A stretch of DNA of 64,000 nucleotides, taken from Bradyrhizobium frederickii. GTDB lineage: Bacteria; Pseudomonadota; Alphaproteobacteria; Rhizobiales; Xanthobacteraceae. Location: positions 21,910 to 85,909 of the forward strand of contig NZ_SPQS01000026.1 of assembly GCF_004570865.1 (NCBI RefSeq). Direction: 5' to 3'. Position numbers and translations under genes: made by a program. How positions within the stretch are numbered: position 1 is the first letter of the stretch; every line of letters starts with the position of its first letter. The notes under the pieces were generated by a model that was given only the letters and a program-made list of their open reading frames with translations, made no database searches and had not been told where the DNA came from. This document shows, piece by piece, positions 1-7,943 of the stretch.

Positions 1-726
1 TGGGCTGGGCCTGAGCCACCAGCTGCGGTTTATGTGTTCGCGCCCGACCGGAAAGCGGAGCGCCCGGCAGCGCATCTGACGCACTTTAGGGGCGTTCTGC
101 ACGTCGACGGTTACGCTGGATTCTAGCGGCTGACTGGCGCCGGAAACATCACTCTCGCCGCATGTTGGGCGCACACCAGGCGCAAGTTCTACGAGGTTGC
201 GCAAGCCGAGGACACGCCCATCGCGCACGAGGCCCTGCGCCGCATCGCCAGCCTCTATGCCGTCGAAGCGCAGGTGCGTGGTCAATCGCCAGCGCATCGG
301 CTGGCCACGCGGCGCGCACTCGCCAAGCCGATCATTGACAGCCTTCGCCTTTGGCTCGAGGTTCAGCTCCCGCAACTGCCCGGCCGCGGCAATCTCGCCG
401 AAGCGATCCGGTACGCGCTGTCGCGCTGGGATGGATTGACCCGCTTCCTCCATGACGGCCGCATCGAACTCGACACGAACCCCGTCGAGCGGGCGATCCG
501 ACCTGTGGCGCTCGGCCGCAAGAACCATCTCTTTGCCGGTAGCGACGGCGGCGGGGAACGATGGGCAATCCTCTGTTCGCTGATCGAGACGTGCAAGCTC
601 AATGACGTCGAGCCTTACGCATACCTGCGTGACGTGCTGCAGCGAATGGTCGACGGACATCCGATCAACCGTCTGGACGAACTGCTGCCGTGGACTTGGA
701 ACGCTCAGCATCCTGTCAAGGCCTGA
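1..726 (+). pseudogene. IS66 family transposase (TnpC) C-terminal part, with an internal stop
   Basis: One reading frame runs from base 1 to the stop at 724-726 and encodes the catalytic and C-terminal part of an IS66-type DDE transposase. Visible features are the segment ending in HVDGYAGF, the AACWAHTRRKFYE block and the ELDTNPVERAIRPVALGRKN block with the final acidic residue region, which are typical of TnpC. An in-frame TAG at 124-126 interrupts the frame just after the DGYAGF motif, so no full product can be made. The 5' part lies beyond the window. I see no tnpA/tnpB and cannot place a terminal inverted repeat. It marks an insertion site at the edge of the conjugation module, where the relaxase gene would be expected in related elements. 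Confidence 0.85.
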
Positions 727-752
727 GCTCATGTGCAGGATCCGGACGCATA

Positions 753-1345
753 CGTCGTGGTCTCCCAGTCGCCGGATCCCGAAAGAGCCGTCGCGACTTG
801 GCAGCCGGCTCGCGAAGCCCCCACTGCTTCCGAGCGCTTGCGATAGCGATCGTTACCCGAAGGGCCGAGACACCCGAAGGGTGGCTCGGTGAGGAGCGAA
901 GCGACGAGTAGAGCGCGGGCCGAAGGCATCGCCCGTACGCCGTCAGCTTGCGAACCCGCACGCTTGGTCATTGCGATGCTCCTGAATCGATCGAGGCACG
1001 AACACGCCAATTGGCCGAGAGAACCATGTGCCCGTCCTGCCGTCGTGGTCTCCCGGTCGCCGAAAGAGCCGCCGCGACTTCGCAGCCAACTCGCGAAGCC
1101 CCCACTGCTTCCGAGCGCTTGCGATAGCGATCGTTACCCGAAGGGCCGAGGCACCCGAAGGGTGGCTCGGTGAGGAGCGAAGCGACGAGTAGAGCGCGGG
1201 CCGAAGGCATCGCCCATACGCCATCAATACGCGGCACCTTCTTGGTGAAGCACACGAAGGCTTGCGAACCCGCGCACTTGGTCATTGCGATACTCCCGCA
1301 TCCGATCGAGGGACAAACACGCCAATAGGCCGGGGGACCATGGGC
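753..1345. repeat. Tandem imperfect duplication of about 280 bp downstream of the transglycosylase gene
   Basis: Two long similar segments lie side by side, roughly 753-1028 and 1041-1345. Both begin with CGTCGTGGTCTCCC, share a central block with GCGATAGCGATCGTTACCCG and the hairpin-prone CCGAAGGGTGGCTCGG, and end with a block around TTGGTCATTGCGAT and ACACGCCAAT. The second copy has an extra roughly 35 bases near 1227-1260 and runs into the 3' end of the transglycosylase gene. The first copy therefore carries a decayed antisense version of that gene's tail. No gene is supported between 727 and 1281. Confidence 0.8.
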
Positions 1346-2175
1346 GAAACATCGGGCGCAGAGATTGCAGTCGTGACGCCGCCCGACGGCATGAGCGCCG
1401 GCAACCGAACGCGTGTTTTCATGAGACCGGATCGCGTGACGAATAGCGTTGCAGCTGCTGCTGACTGTCCGCTGGACGGCCATCTCGGCGGCAGTTCGAT
1501 GGCAAGCAGACTTGCAAGTTTTGCGACGTATGCTCGCGTCTCATCTGGCAGAGAGCCGCCTGCAAGATGCTCTTCATAGCGAGAGGGTCCCGCGTTGTAC
1601 GCGGCAAACACGCCAGGCGAGCCATACCGATCGAGCAGTTCGCGCAAATAGGCCGTACCGGCCAGAATGTTGTTATGCGGGTCGTAGGGGTCGTTCCCGA
1701 GATTGTAGCGCTCGCGAAGTTCCCCCCAAGTCGCCGGCATGATCTGCATCAGGCCCAATGCGCCTCTGGCCGACCTGGCGTGCACGTCTCCAGCGCTTTC
1801 GATGTTGATGACTGAACCAATCCAGTTCACCGGAACTGCAAAGCGCTCTGAAGCTTCGTCGACGAAAGCTGCGAATTGGTTCCTCGTTTTTGTGACCGTT
1901 CGAACCGCGGCCGCTCTGCTCTCGGCGACGGCGGCACCGTGCGGCACAGGGCAGATGAGCAGCAGCGAAGCGAGAACCCAAACACGCGCGCACAACTGGG
2001 CCAAGCATGCTGTCGTGCCGGCACCCGTCCAGGGCAATGCTTCTCCGCGCCGGGTATTCGGCCGCCCTGGACCGCCGCTGCGCGCGGCGGCCTCGCGGAC
2101 GCTCATCGAGGTGGAGGAATGATCTCGCAATCGATCGAACGGAGGAATGGCGGTCTGAACACGTGGAACACGCAC
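1282..2175 (-). CDS. Conjugal lytic transglycosylase (VirB1/TrbN-like)
   Basis: This is a 297-residue SLT-type lytic transglycosylase that would open peptidoglycan locally for a conjugation apparatus. The catalytic domain is visible as VNWIGSVINIESAGD (catalytic Glu in the INIES motif), then GALGLMQIMPATW and the AGTAYLRELLDRYG and FAAYNAGPSRYE blocks. A hydrophobic stretch precedes it (ASLLLICPVPHGAAV), consistent with an export signal or membrane anchor. I chose the GTG at 2175 because GGAGGAG from the end of the upstream peptidase gene sits five bases ahead of it; longer starts lack a site. It follows the TraF-like peptidase and the DUF2840 gene closely. The 3' end lies within a duplicated segment, so its last 20 or so residues may be degenerate. 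Confidence 0.85.
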   Translation of the reverse strand: MRVPRVQTAIPPFDRLRDHSSTSMSVREAAARSGGPGRPNTRRGEALPWTGAGTTACLAQLCARVWVLASLLLICPVPHGAAVAESRAAAVRTVTKTRNQFAAFVDEASERFAVPVNWIGSVINIESAGDVHARSARGALGLMQIMPATWGELRERYNLGNDPYDPHNNILAGTAYLRELLDRYGSPGVFAAYNAGPSRYEEHLAGGSLPDETRAYVAKLASLLAIELPPRWPSSGQSAAAATLFVTRSGLMKTRVRLPALMPSGGVTTAISAPDVSPMVPRPIGVFVPRSDAGVSQ

Positions 2176-2177
2176 GA

Positions 2178-2690
2178 TCACTCCTCCCACGTCCACACCG
2201 GCAGCGCACGGCCGATCACTGCCGACGCCGGCAAAAATCCAAAATATCGGCCATCAAGAGAGTCGTGAGACTGCCAGTTCATGAGAAAGAGCTCGCCGTC
2301 TCCGACCACGCGGCAGCCCTGCCACTTCGGCAGCGGCCGGCCGCGTCTGTCGCGATCCCTCGCCTCGCCCACGGCGATGTCGTCGACCGAAATCGCGAGG
2401 CCGATTCTGCAAACACTCTGCCCCGGCAGGGCGAGCACGCGCTTGAGCATGGGGACGCCAATGGGCAAATAGCCGTTAAGATCGAGGAAGGTCGCGAGCA
2501 GGTCCGGTGGCTGCACGGCGACCAATTCAGTGACATGGAATTGTTCCGCCGGTCGCAAGCGATAGAGTCCGATCGGCACGCTCGCGGACGCATTCCAGAT
2601 GTAGAGCGGAAGCGGCTCCAGGGCGATCGTCGCGACGAGCGCAGCAGCAGCCACAAAACTCGCGGCCAGCGTCTTCAGGCGTCCCGTCAT
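2178..2690 (-). CDS. traF: TraF-like S26 family signal peptidase
   Basis: The 170-residue protein has an N-terminal membrane segment (TLAASFVAAAALVATIAL) followed by SASVPIGLYRL, which carries the catalytic Ser of the S26 family, and GVPMLKRVLALPGQSVCR, which carries the general-base Lys. This is the arrangement of TraF, the periplasmic peptidase that cyclises or matures conjugative pilin. The C-terminal LFLMNWQSHDSLDGRYFGFLP matches the conserved box of the family. It overlaps the upstream DUF2840 gene by four bases, and its last codons carry the ribosome binding site of the transglycosylase gene, so the three are probably translationally coupled. It acts at the inner membrane with its active site outside. 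No pilin gene is visible here. Confidence 0.9.
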   Translation of the reverse strand: MTGRLKTLAASFVAAAALVATIALEPLPLYIWNASASVPIGLYRLRPAEQFHVTELVAVQPPDLLATFLDLNGYLPIGVPMLKRVLALPGQSVCRIGLAISVDDIAVGEARDRDRRGRPLPKWQGCRVVGDGELFLMNWQSHDSLDGRYFGFLPASAVIGRALPVWTWEE

Positions 2691-3151
2691 CGCATTACCC
2701 TCTGACGGTGAAGCCAGGCCTGGTGGCGCGCTTTCGTATAGGGACGCGGGTTCTCGTTGACGGACAGACGGTTATGAACGTGATGCCAATGATCAGGCGC
2801 AACATCAGCGGGATCGATACCGAGGGCCTCGACGGCATCGACCATCTGCAGCACCCGTTCGACCTTCGGCCAACCAGACAGCCGCAGCAAGATCTGTCCG
2901 CCGGGCTTCACGTACGGTACAGTCGAGCAGCGCTGTCCCGGCGCGACCGCGCGCAAGATGTCGATCCGAGAAATGATTGTCCCAAGGTCGTTGGAGGTCC
3001 AACGGACGAAGGCAAAGATGCTGCCGGGCGCAAATGACAGGACACACCGGTGGCGATCGATCTTGCGTTCCTCGACAACGCGGCCGAACCGAATGCGGTT
3101 TTCGATACGCTTCTCGAGCCACAACACTTCCACTTCCGTGAGATCGCTCAT
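2687..3151 (-). CDS. DUF2840 domain-containing protein
   Basis: A 154-residue soluble protein that I recognise as the DUF2840 family, found beside traF, parA and repA in integrative elements of Rhizobiales and Sphingomonads. The conserved features are the N-terminal TEVEVLWLEKRIENRIRFGR and the arginine- and histidine-rich C-terminus with HWHHVHNRL and TKARHQAWL. The biochemical function is unknown. The ATG at 3151 has GGAG eight bases ahead and is better supported than the upstream start at 3223. In related elements a ParA gene usually sits directly upstream; here that place is a non-coding stretch with iteron-like repeats, so ParA seems to have been lost. Confidence 0.8.
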   Translation of the reverse strand: MSDLTEVEVLWLEKRIENRIRFGRVVEERKIDRHRCVLSFAPGSIFAFVRWTSNDLGTIISRIDILRAVAPGQRCSTVPYVKPGGQILLRLSGWPKVERVLQMVDAVEALGIDPADVAPDHWHHVHNRLSVNENPRPYTKARHQAWLHRQRVMR

Positions 3152-3370
3152 GCGGCGGCTCCATGACGCTGGAGCTGGTAGCCGTAAGCTTGAGGCGCGG
3201 CGGAGAGTGTGCGTGGCCCGCAAGGGCGAGCTAGACTGACGGACCGGCGTTTCCGGGCGCCGCCAAGGCGGCTTTCCGCCTGGTCCGTTAGAAGAAATCC
3301 GAAGGATTTCTGGTTAGTAAAGTTAGAGCGGCCGGAAAGCGCGGAGAAACAAGCGCTTAAGTCCGATTCC

Positions 3371-3435
3371 GGTCCCCGATAGCACGAGGATCGGGTCCCC
3401 GATAGCACGAGGGTTGCGGTCCCCGATAGCACGAG
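3371..3435. repeat. Three iteron-like direct repeats next to repA (putative replication origin)
   Basis: Three perfect copies of the 18-mer GGTCCCCGATAGCACGAG lie at 3371-3388, 3394-3411 and 3418-3435. Their starts are 23 and 24 bases apart, about two helical turns. They sit immediately past the stop codon of the RepA-type initiator gene. Regular direct repeats of this period beside an initiator gene are the classic arrangement of iterons in a plasmid origin. Binding by RepA is inferred, not shown. The remainder of 3152-3440 has no convincing gene and includes a run of GC-rich inverted sequence at 3255-3310. Confidence 0.75.
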
Positions 3436-3440
3436 CTGAT

Positions 3441-4322
3441 TCACAGGTTGTCCTCCGAATTTGGAATGAGACCGCGCCGACCCGGGCGGGCCGTTAAGGG
3501 AGCAACAGGCGTTGGCGTGAAGTTCAGGCGGTCGATGCCGTTCGGGTCGCGCGTGAGCACGAGCTGATAGCCGGGCAATATCTGGCGCTGGACGATCTGG
3601 CGCACGTCGTAAGCAAAGTGCTTGAGCGGCGAGAGAATGCCGGACTTGGCATGGAGATGCACAAGGTCAAAGCTCCAGCCGCCGTCCTGACGACCGCCGT
3701 GCTTGCGCACGAGCCGGTAGAGCCACCGCTCAAGCCCGCCCGTCAGATCGAAATACGAGCGATCAATTGTCAGCACGAGCGCGTCATCGATCACGCCGGC
3801 ATAGAACCAATCAGGCAGGATCAGTTCGAGCCCGAACGGGCGGCCGTTAGCATCGGCCGTCTCCTTCCACTCGTTGATCCAGGAGAAACGATGCCGCCGC
3901 CGTTCTGCCGGCTGACGGATCGACGTCAGCACGGTCGTTGACTGAAGTCTGTCCAGACCAGCCTTCAGGCGGTCATAGTCACGTGCGCTGGTGCCGCGGC
4001 CCACGAACGTCAAAATCTCGTAAGGCGTTGCAGCCATCAGGCGCGACGTCTTCAAGCCTGCGTCGCGGGCTTCGACGATCTGGGACGCGGCCCAAATCAA
4101 AACGTCTGCATCCCAGATGGTTGCCATGCCGTGTTCCGGCACGGCTTCGACACGAATTGCAATCGCACCGGCACGGAAATCGATCGGCACGATCCGCTTG
4201 GTCTTTGCGAGCGAGAAGAACGGATATGCCATCAGATCCTGCGCGTCGCGGGGCGCAAGGTCACCGGGCAGTGCCCGAAAGAGCTCAAGCTGATCGCGCT
4301 CGGAATGGACTTTGCGCCGCAT
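3441..4322 (-). CDS. repA: Replication initiator protein A (RepA-like)
   Basis: The 293-residue protein matches the plasmid replication initiator RPA family common in integrative elements of Rhizobiales. Diagnostic blocks are DLMAYPFFSLAKTKR near the N-terminus, IWDADVLIWAASQIVEA, TPYEILTFVGRGTSARDYDRL with a winged-helix character, RSYFDLTGGLERWLYRLVRKH, and FAYDVRQIV near the end. It would bind the three 18-bp repeats just downstream of the gene. I chose the ATG at 4322, preceded by GGAAGGA, over the ATG at 4367, which lies further inside the upstream gene. The HTH gene ends at 4345, so the two form one transcription unit. The gene looks intact. Confidence 0.88.
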   Translation of the reverse strand: MRRKVHSERDQLELFRALPGDLAPRDAQDLMAYPFFSLAKTKRIVPIDFRAGAIAIRVEAVPEHGMATIWDADVLIWAASQIVEARDAGLKTSRLMAATPYEILTFVGRGTSARDYDRLKAGLDRLQSTTVLTSIRQPAERRRHRFSWINEWKETADANGRPFGLELILPDWFYAGVIDDALVLTIDRSYFDLTGGLERWLYRLVRKHGGRQDGGWSFDLVHLHAKSGILSPLKHFAYDVRQIVQRQILPGYQLVLTRDPNGIDRLNFTPTPVAPLTARPGRRGLIPNSEDNL

Positions 4323-4344
4323 GATCACAGTCCTTCCGTGGTGA

Positions 4345-4626
4345 TCAGCGACGTTCCTGGCCGGCATAAGGGCGCAGCGCGGGATGCTTCTTGGCCGGCA
4401 GCACCGTTCCCTTGCCGGGGTCGGAGGTCGATGTCTTGGCGCCCCGGTCGGCCCATGCTTTCAGGTCATCGACGGCGTAGACAACACGTCCGCCGATCTT
4501 CCGATACGTCGGCCCGGTGCCGTACGTGCGGTGCTTCTCCAGCGTGCGGCCGGACAGGCCAAGATAGCGCGCCGCCTCAGGTGTACGCAGGAATCGCGGG
4601 GGAAGACCGGCCATCGGATCGGGCAT
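4345..4626 (-). CDS. AlpA/excisionase-type helix-turn-helix protein
   Basis: A 93-residue DNA-binding protein of the MerR-like HTH_17 type. The pattern RFLRTPEAARYLGLSGRTLE, GPTYRKIGGRVVYAVDDLKAW is the usual one: a recognition helix, a tyrosine-arginine wing and an aromatic end. The tail is basic and probably disordered. The ATG at 4626 is preceded by CTCCTGGAG, giving a clear ribosome binding site. Proteins of this type in such elements act as excisionases or regulators of the downstream repA gene; which one applies here cannot be told from sequence. It is separated from repA by only 22 bases. Confidence 0.85.
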   Translation of the reverse strand: MPDPMAGLPPRFLRTPEAARYLGLSGRTLEKHRTYGTGPTYRKIGGRVVYAVDDLKAWADRGAKTSTSDPGKGTVLPAKKHPALRPYAGQERR

Positions 4627-4759
4627 TTGAGAACTCCAGGAGGACAGCGCACCACGCTTGGCTAGGCCGGCGTGTGTGGGGTCATCATGGAGAAGCAAGA
4701 TCTCGGAGGGGGATGCTGAATGTTGGAGGTACGATTTTCGGCACCCCTTGAGGACTGCG

Positions 4760-5530
4760 CTACTCGTCCTTGCGTCCGGGCCGCAGGAGTTTGCGGTAAC
4801 CACCGCGCATCAACGTGAGGCCGCCTTGCACCAAGCGGATTGTCCGATTGCGCAGATCATGCGTCTTCCAGGCGTGATCGGGGATGCGCCTTTTGCCGAA
4901 CAGCCCTTCGGCGATAACGCGATAACTGCCGCCGGCGCTATGCGCATCGAGCGCACGGATCGCGGCGCTCAGGCGCTCGCGCCGCTGCTTAGATAACTTG
5001 TGAAATGCAGGGCCGGGCGCGCGTCCACTCATCGCGCGCCATAGCCGTCGGGCTGCATAGGCACGCGCGCCGAAATCGCCGTCAAACGCCAGTTCGGCTG
5101 CGTATGACGCGCCTACCACGGGAGGCTCTTTCGACCAGACACGGTGATCCGTTGCCCGATGCGCAGCACGACATGCCAGCCATCGGCGGCGCGGCGTACC
5201 TGCCCCGCTGCAAGGTCGAGCAGTGGCCGGGAGGCCGAACTGCGACCGGCGGGCGACGCGACCGTGACTGGAACGACGGTCGTTAGAACCTCAGGCGCCC
5301 AAAAGATTATCTGCTCGTCGAAGGACCGCTGCGGGTCATGGGCGAAAGCAGGTGCCCCACTTCCTCCTGAACTCGGTGGTCGCTTCGCCATCTGGGCTGG
5401 TGGCGATCATCGCCTCAAAGTCGCGTCGATAGTCCGCGTTGCGGCGAAGACATTCCCAGGCGATGTCGGTGATTTCGGCGTCCTGTAGGCTCTTGTAGGA
5501 ATCCGGCGACCGCCAGTCGAATTCAGGCAT
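4760..5530 (-). pseudogene. DUF2285 / RovC-like DNA-binding protein, broken by two frameshifts
   Basis: Three fragments in different frames together resemble one protein. The N-terminal piece (about 5530 down to 5345) has FDWRSPDSYKSLQDAEITDIAWECLRRNADYR, as in the DUF6499 region. The middle piece (to about 5125) has DEQIIFWAPEVLTTVVPV and GWHVVLRIGQR. The C-terminal piece (to 4760) has the DUF2285 signature RRLWRAMSGR, GGSYRVIAEGLFG and LTLMRGGYRKLL. In intact relatives these are continuous and act as transcription regulators of the element. The frame changes near 5345 and near 5120. The alternative is two or three short overlapping genes; the domain order makes a broken single gene more likely. 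Confidence 0.7.
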
Positions 5531-5695
5531 TGTTTCCGCCCCATTGCACACAGCTAACAACGATTGCGCCGCAATAGGTATGAACGAAGCGGTTGTAGGA
5601 AGCCCCTAGTTTGGCACCACGTGGTGCACCGGAGTGACCACCAATCAGCAAAAGAAAATAGTTCTGCCTGCGAGTCGTCAGTCGATAATTTTCTT

Positions 5696-5968
5696 CTATT
5701 TGGAGCCAGTGCCACGTAATAGGCGGCCCTGCTCGGTCAACCATTTGGCCCGCGCAAGGTGACTCTGATATGCGCTTCGCGCACGGTCCGGCTCCCGCAC
5801 CGGATCGATGTGCAGCACGATTTGAGCGACTTCCATCCAGTCAGCCCCTTCGCTTTCGGCCTGCAGAAGGCGCATGTAGGTCACCACATGCCGCTCATCG
5901 TAGACAGTGAGAATTTGATCTGCAGGCGCAGCATCGGCGACGTCTGGGTCGAGCGGCGGCTTCCTCAT
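5696..5968 (-). CDS. Small DUF2285-type protein
   Basis: A 90-residue protein with the pattern DPDVADAAPADQILTVYDE, then HVVTYMRLLQAESEGADWMEVAQIVLHIDP, then a basic end with YQSHLARAKWLTEQG. I recognise this as a small protein regularly placed at the start of the DUF2285/HTH/RepA cassette of these elements. It is probably a DNA-binding regulator but no experiment is known to me. It is the first gene of the leftward unit and diverges from the XRE regulator at 6115. An imperfect inverted repeat with TTAGA and TCTAA arms (5982-6001) in the gap between them could be an operator; that is conjecture. Confidence 0.7.
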   Translation of the reverse strand: MRKPPLDPDVADAAPADQILTVYDERHVVTYMRLLQAESEGADWMEVAQIVLHIDPVREPDRARSAYQSHLARAKWLTEQGRLLRGTGSK

Positions 5969-6114
5969 AAGACTCCACGCCTTAGATTAGACAATTTCTA
6001 ACACGCGGTCCGGAAGGAGCAGAAGCGTTAAAACTGTCGCGGGAGCCATCCGGAGGGTGTTTTGTCGAGAATACTCCGTGGTGAAATACTCTTCAAGGAC
6101 ATGCCCTCTCGCGT

Positions 6115-6363
6115 ATGGATATACGCGAGATACTTGCAATCAATTTGCGGAAGCTCCGGCAGGCCCGTGGTTTGTCACAGGAGGAATTGGCTCATCGTGC
6201 TGAAATTGACCGCACTTATATCAGCGCACTCGAGCGAAGCGTTTATGCGGCGGGTATCGACGTTGTCGATCGGCTCGCGCGCAGCCTGGGTGTCGAGGCC
6301 GCCGACCTGCTCACTCGCCCGCCCACAAGCGCCAAGAAGAAGACTCGGGGACAGGCCGAGTGA
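6115..6363 (+). CDS. XRE family transcriptional regulator
   Basis: An 82-residue protein almost entirely made of a Cro/C1-type helix-turn-helix: LAINLRKLRQARGLSQEELA, HRAEIDRTYISALERSVYAAGIDVVDRLARSLGV. The recognition helix is RTYISALERS. The tail is lysine-rich. It is transcribed away from the DUF2285-type gene and probably represses one or both promoters in the gap. Two copies of AATACTC, 15 bases apart, lie at about 6068-6092 ahead of the gene and could be operator half-sites. A hairpin with arms AAGCCCCG and CGGGGCTT (6422-6451) between this gene and the convergent DUF736 gene may stop transcription from both sides. Confidence 0.88.
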   Translation: MDIREILAINLRKLRQARGLSQEELAHRAEIDRTYISALERSVYAAGIDVVDRLARSLGVEAADLLTRPPTSAKKKTRGQAE

Positions 6364-6421
6364 TTGATGTCGAGCCGCTCGATCCGGCGGCCGGTTTGCG
6401 CTCACTGATGCCAAGGATGAG

Positions 6422-6451
6422 AAGCCCCGCCCGGCGGACCGGACGGGGCTT
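6422..6451. terminator. Hairpin between convergent XRE and DUF736 genes
   Basis: The arms AAGCCCCG (6422-6429) and CGGGGCTT (6444-6451) flank a GC-rich loop. It lies between two converging genes, ending at 6363 and 6464. There is no T-tract, so termination efficiency is uncertain. Confidence 0.5.
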
Positions 6452-6463
6452 GATGGAGTGGGC

Positions 6464-6784
6464 CTACTCGCCAGTCTTGCGCGGCCGCGACCACAGCAGG
6501 GTGTAGCCCTCACCGCCTTCGTCGTCGAACAGGTTCGCGTAGATCGGCCCGTTGAACGAGGGGGCGTCCAGCTTGAGCGAGAGGTAGTCGCGGCCTTCCT
6601 CGGAACGCTTCGACCAGGCTGCGCCGATCTCCGCCCGGCCCACATAGATTCGGTGGCTGGGGGCGTTGTCATTGGAGCGGTTGGTCTCGGCGACGATGCG
6701 GACGCCCTTGGCCTTCAGGCTCAGGGTGACGATCTCGCCCTGGAACTCGTTGCCGACCTTCTTGAAAGAACCGATGTTAGCCAT
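6464..6784 (-). CDS. DUF736 family protein
   Basis: A 106-residue protein with the DUF736 hallmarks: MANIGSFKKVGNEFQGEIVT at the start, NAPSHRIYVGRAEIGAAW in the middle and YLSLKLDAPSFNGPIYANLF near the end. The family is abundant in rhizobial plasmids and integrative elements and its function is unknown. The ATG at 6784 has AGGAGAAG just ahead. Its 5' region contains a long stem-loop and a motif shared with the DUF2493 gene (see the element at 6873-6960). A degraded second DUF736 copy lies at 7276-7350 on the opposite strand. Confidence 0.9.
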   Translation of the reverse strand: MANIGSFKKVGNEFQGEIVTLSLKAKGVRIVAETNRSNDNAPSHRIYVGRAEIGAAWSKRSEEGRDYLSLKLDAPSFNGPIYANLFDDEGGEGYTLLWSRPRKTGE

Positions 6785-6872
6785 GTCACTTCTCCTGTTG
6801 TGTTTCGAGCCCGCGACCACCGCGGCCTCGATGGCGATCTAGGGCCGAGGACGATCGGCGACGCACTCGCTC

Positions 6873-6960
6873 GCGGGCCGGAGCGCAGCGGAGGACGTCG
6901 TTGTGGCGACTTTCTTGTCTCGCGAGGAATGGGCGAAGCCCAGGGGAAGAAAGTCGCATC
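6873..6960 (-). promoter_or_regulatory. Stem-loop plus shared motif upstream of the DUF736 gene
   Basis: Read in the direction of the DUF736 gene, a stem with arms GCGACTTTCTT and AAGAAAGTCGC (about 6907-6960) is followed by TCCTCCGCTGCGCT and CGGCCC. An almost identical motif follows a different stem-loop upstream of the DUF2493 gene (8957-9073). The start codon is about 90 bases downstream. It could be a leader element or a terminator for upstream transcription; there is no direct evidence for either. The rest of 6785-7275 shows no convincing gene. Confidence 0.5.
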
Positions 6961-7275
6961 AACGGCGTTGCGGCTCAGACGATCGAGGCGAAGCCGGTCT
7001 TCGGCCAGATCAAGCCATCAACGAGGCCACGTGCGTCTGCGTGCTGAACCACAATCTCTGGAGAAGCGTGGCTATCTCGGTTCTGATGAACAAGAGGTCG
7101 GAACGATTCAGCGCGGAAAGAGAAACAATCTGCTGCAAAGGGCGCCATCGTCTCCCAGAAACGAATCGAGGCAACACCGCTCCGCCGCGGCTGCGTGGGC
7201 CAGACCGGATGCCGCCGCTTGATCAAGGAGTTCGGAGGAGGATTGCCTCTCCCGCGATCAGGCTTTAGTCATCGC

Positions 7276-7350
7276 TCAGCGCGCCGATCTACGCGAACCT
7301 GTTCGTCGACGAAGGCGGTGAACGGTCATCCTCTCGGGCCATGCGGCCGT
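7276..7350 (+). pseudogene. Remnant of a second DUF736 gene
   Basis: On the plus strand at 7281-7322 the translation reads APIYANLFVDEGGE, which matches the conserved end of DUF736 proteins (GPIYANLFDDEGGE in the intact copy at 6464-6784). After that the frame degenerates and stops. Upstream, no start or N-terminal DUF736 half can be read in the same frame. I take it as the 3' scar of an old gene copy on the opposite strand to the intact one. Confidence 0.6.
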
Positions 7351-7359
7351 AAGAACTGG

Positions 7360-7809
7360 TTAGGACGGATTCTCCAAGACCCCGCCCGGCTCGAACGAGC
7401 GGGTCTTCGCCAAAACCATCAAGCGCGTCCATGACGTAACGCCAATGCAGACTGCGCCGAGGCAAGCGAAGACCTCACGCCAAGCCGGCGAAGGCACCCC
7501 GATCTGGGACACCGCGAACACCACATGATAGCCGGCGACAGCCGCGGGAACAGCAAATGCTGTCGCGATCGCGATTTGCAAGGCCGAGGACCGAGTAACA
7601 GCAAAGGCGACCTGGCCTAGGACGAGCGTCAGCGCACCGCCGGCCGTTCCAAGAAGCAGCGCGCCGATGAGGCCGGCACCGCTCTGAAACGCTATCATCC
7701 CGATACTCAGGGAGACGAAAAGCGGCAACGCATACACGGCGAGTGTAAAGATCGCCCAGCAGAACAAGCCGATGCCGAGTGTGTTGAGAACAAGCCCAAT
7801 AGCGAGCAT
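7360..7809 (-). CDS. Conserved membrane protein of the integrative element
   Basis: A 149-residue protein with four hydrophobic segments: LAIGLVLNTLGIGLFCWAIF, YALPLFVSLSIGMIAFQ, LIGALLLGTAGGALTLVLG and VPAAVAGYHVVFAVSQIG, ending in a short basic tail. I do not recognise a named family, but similar small membrane proteins sit next to DUF2493 genes in rhizobial elements. The ATG at 7809, with GGAG ahead, was chosen over a TTG at 7869. Its function is unknown; a role in surface or conjugative properties would be guesswork. Confidence 0.65.
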   Translation of the reverse strand: MLAIGLVLNTLGIGLFCWAIFTLAVYALPLFVSLSIGMIAFQSGAGLIGALLLGTAGGALTLVLGQVAFAVTRSSALQIAIATAFAVPAAVAGYHVVFAVSQIGVPSPAWREVFACLGAVCIGVTSWTRLMVLAKTRSFEPGGVLENPS

Positions 7810-7943
7810 GGTGGTGGCTCCATGTGCATAGATGTACCAGTCGCGCCTTCCACCACCACCACGGCGCAACTCTGGATATGAGACCGAAACGAGGCGGAGT
7901 TGCGGCGTGCAACTCCACCTTGGCGTCTTCGAGGTGACGGCGC

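Noticed and set aside
753..1345. CRISPR-like array suspected from the repeated blocks
   Set aside because: There are only two long imperfect copies and no short regular repeat-spacer pattern; no cas genes lie nearby.
3371..3435. CRISPR array suspected from three 18-base repeats
   Set aside because: The spacers are only 5-6 bases long; spacing and place beside repA fit iterons.
5523..5744. Small minus-strand frame upstream of the DUF2285 remnant
   Set aside because: No family features, no good ribosome site, and AT-richer composition typical of an intergenic stretch.
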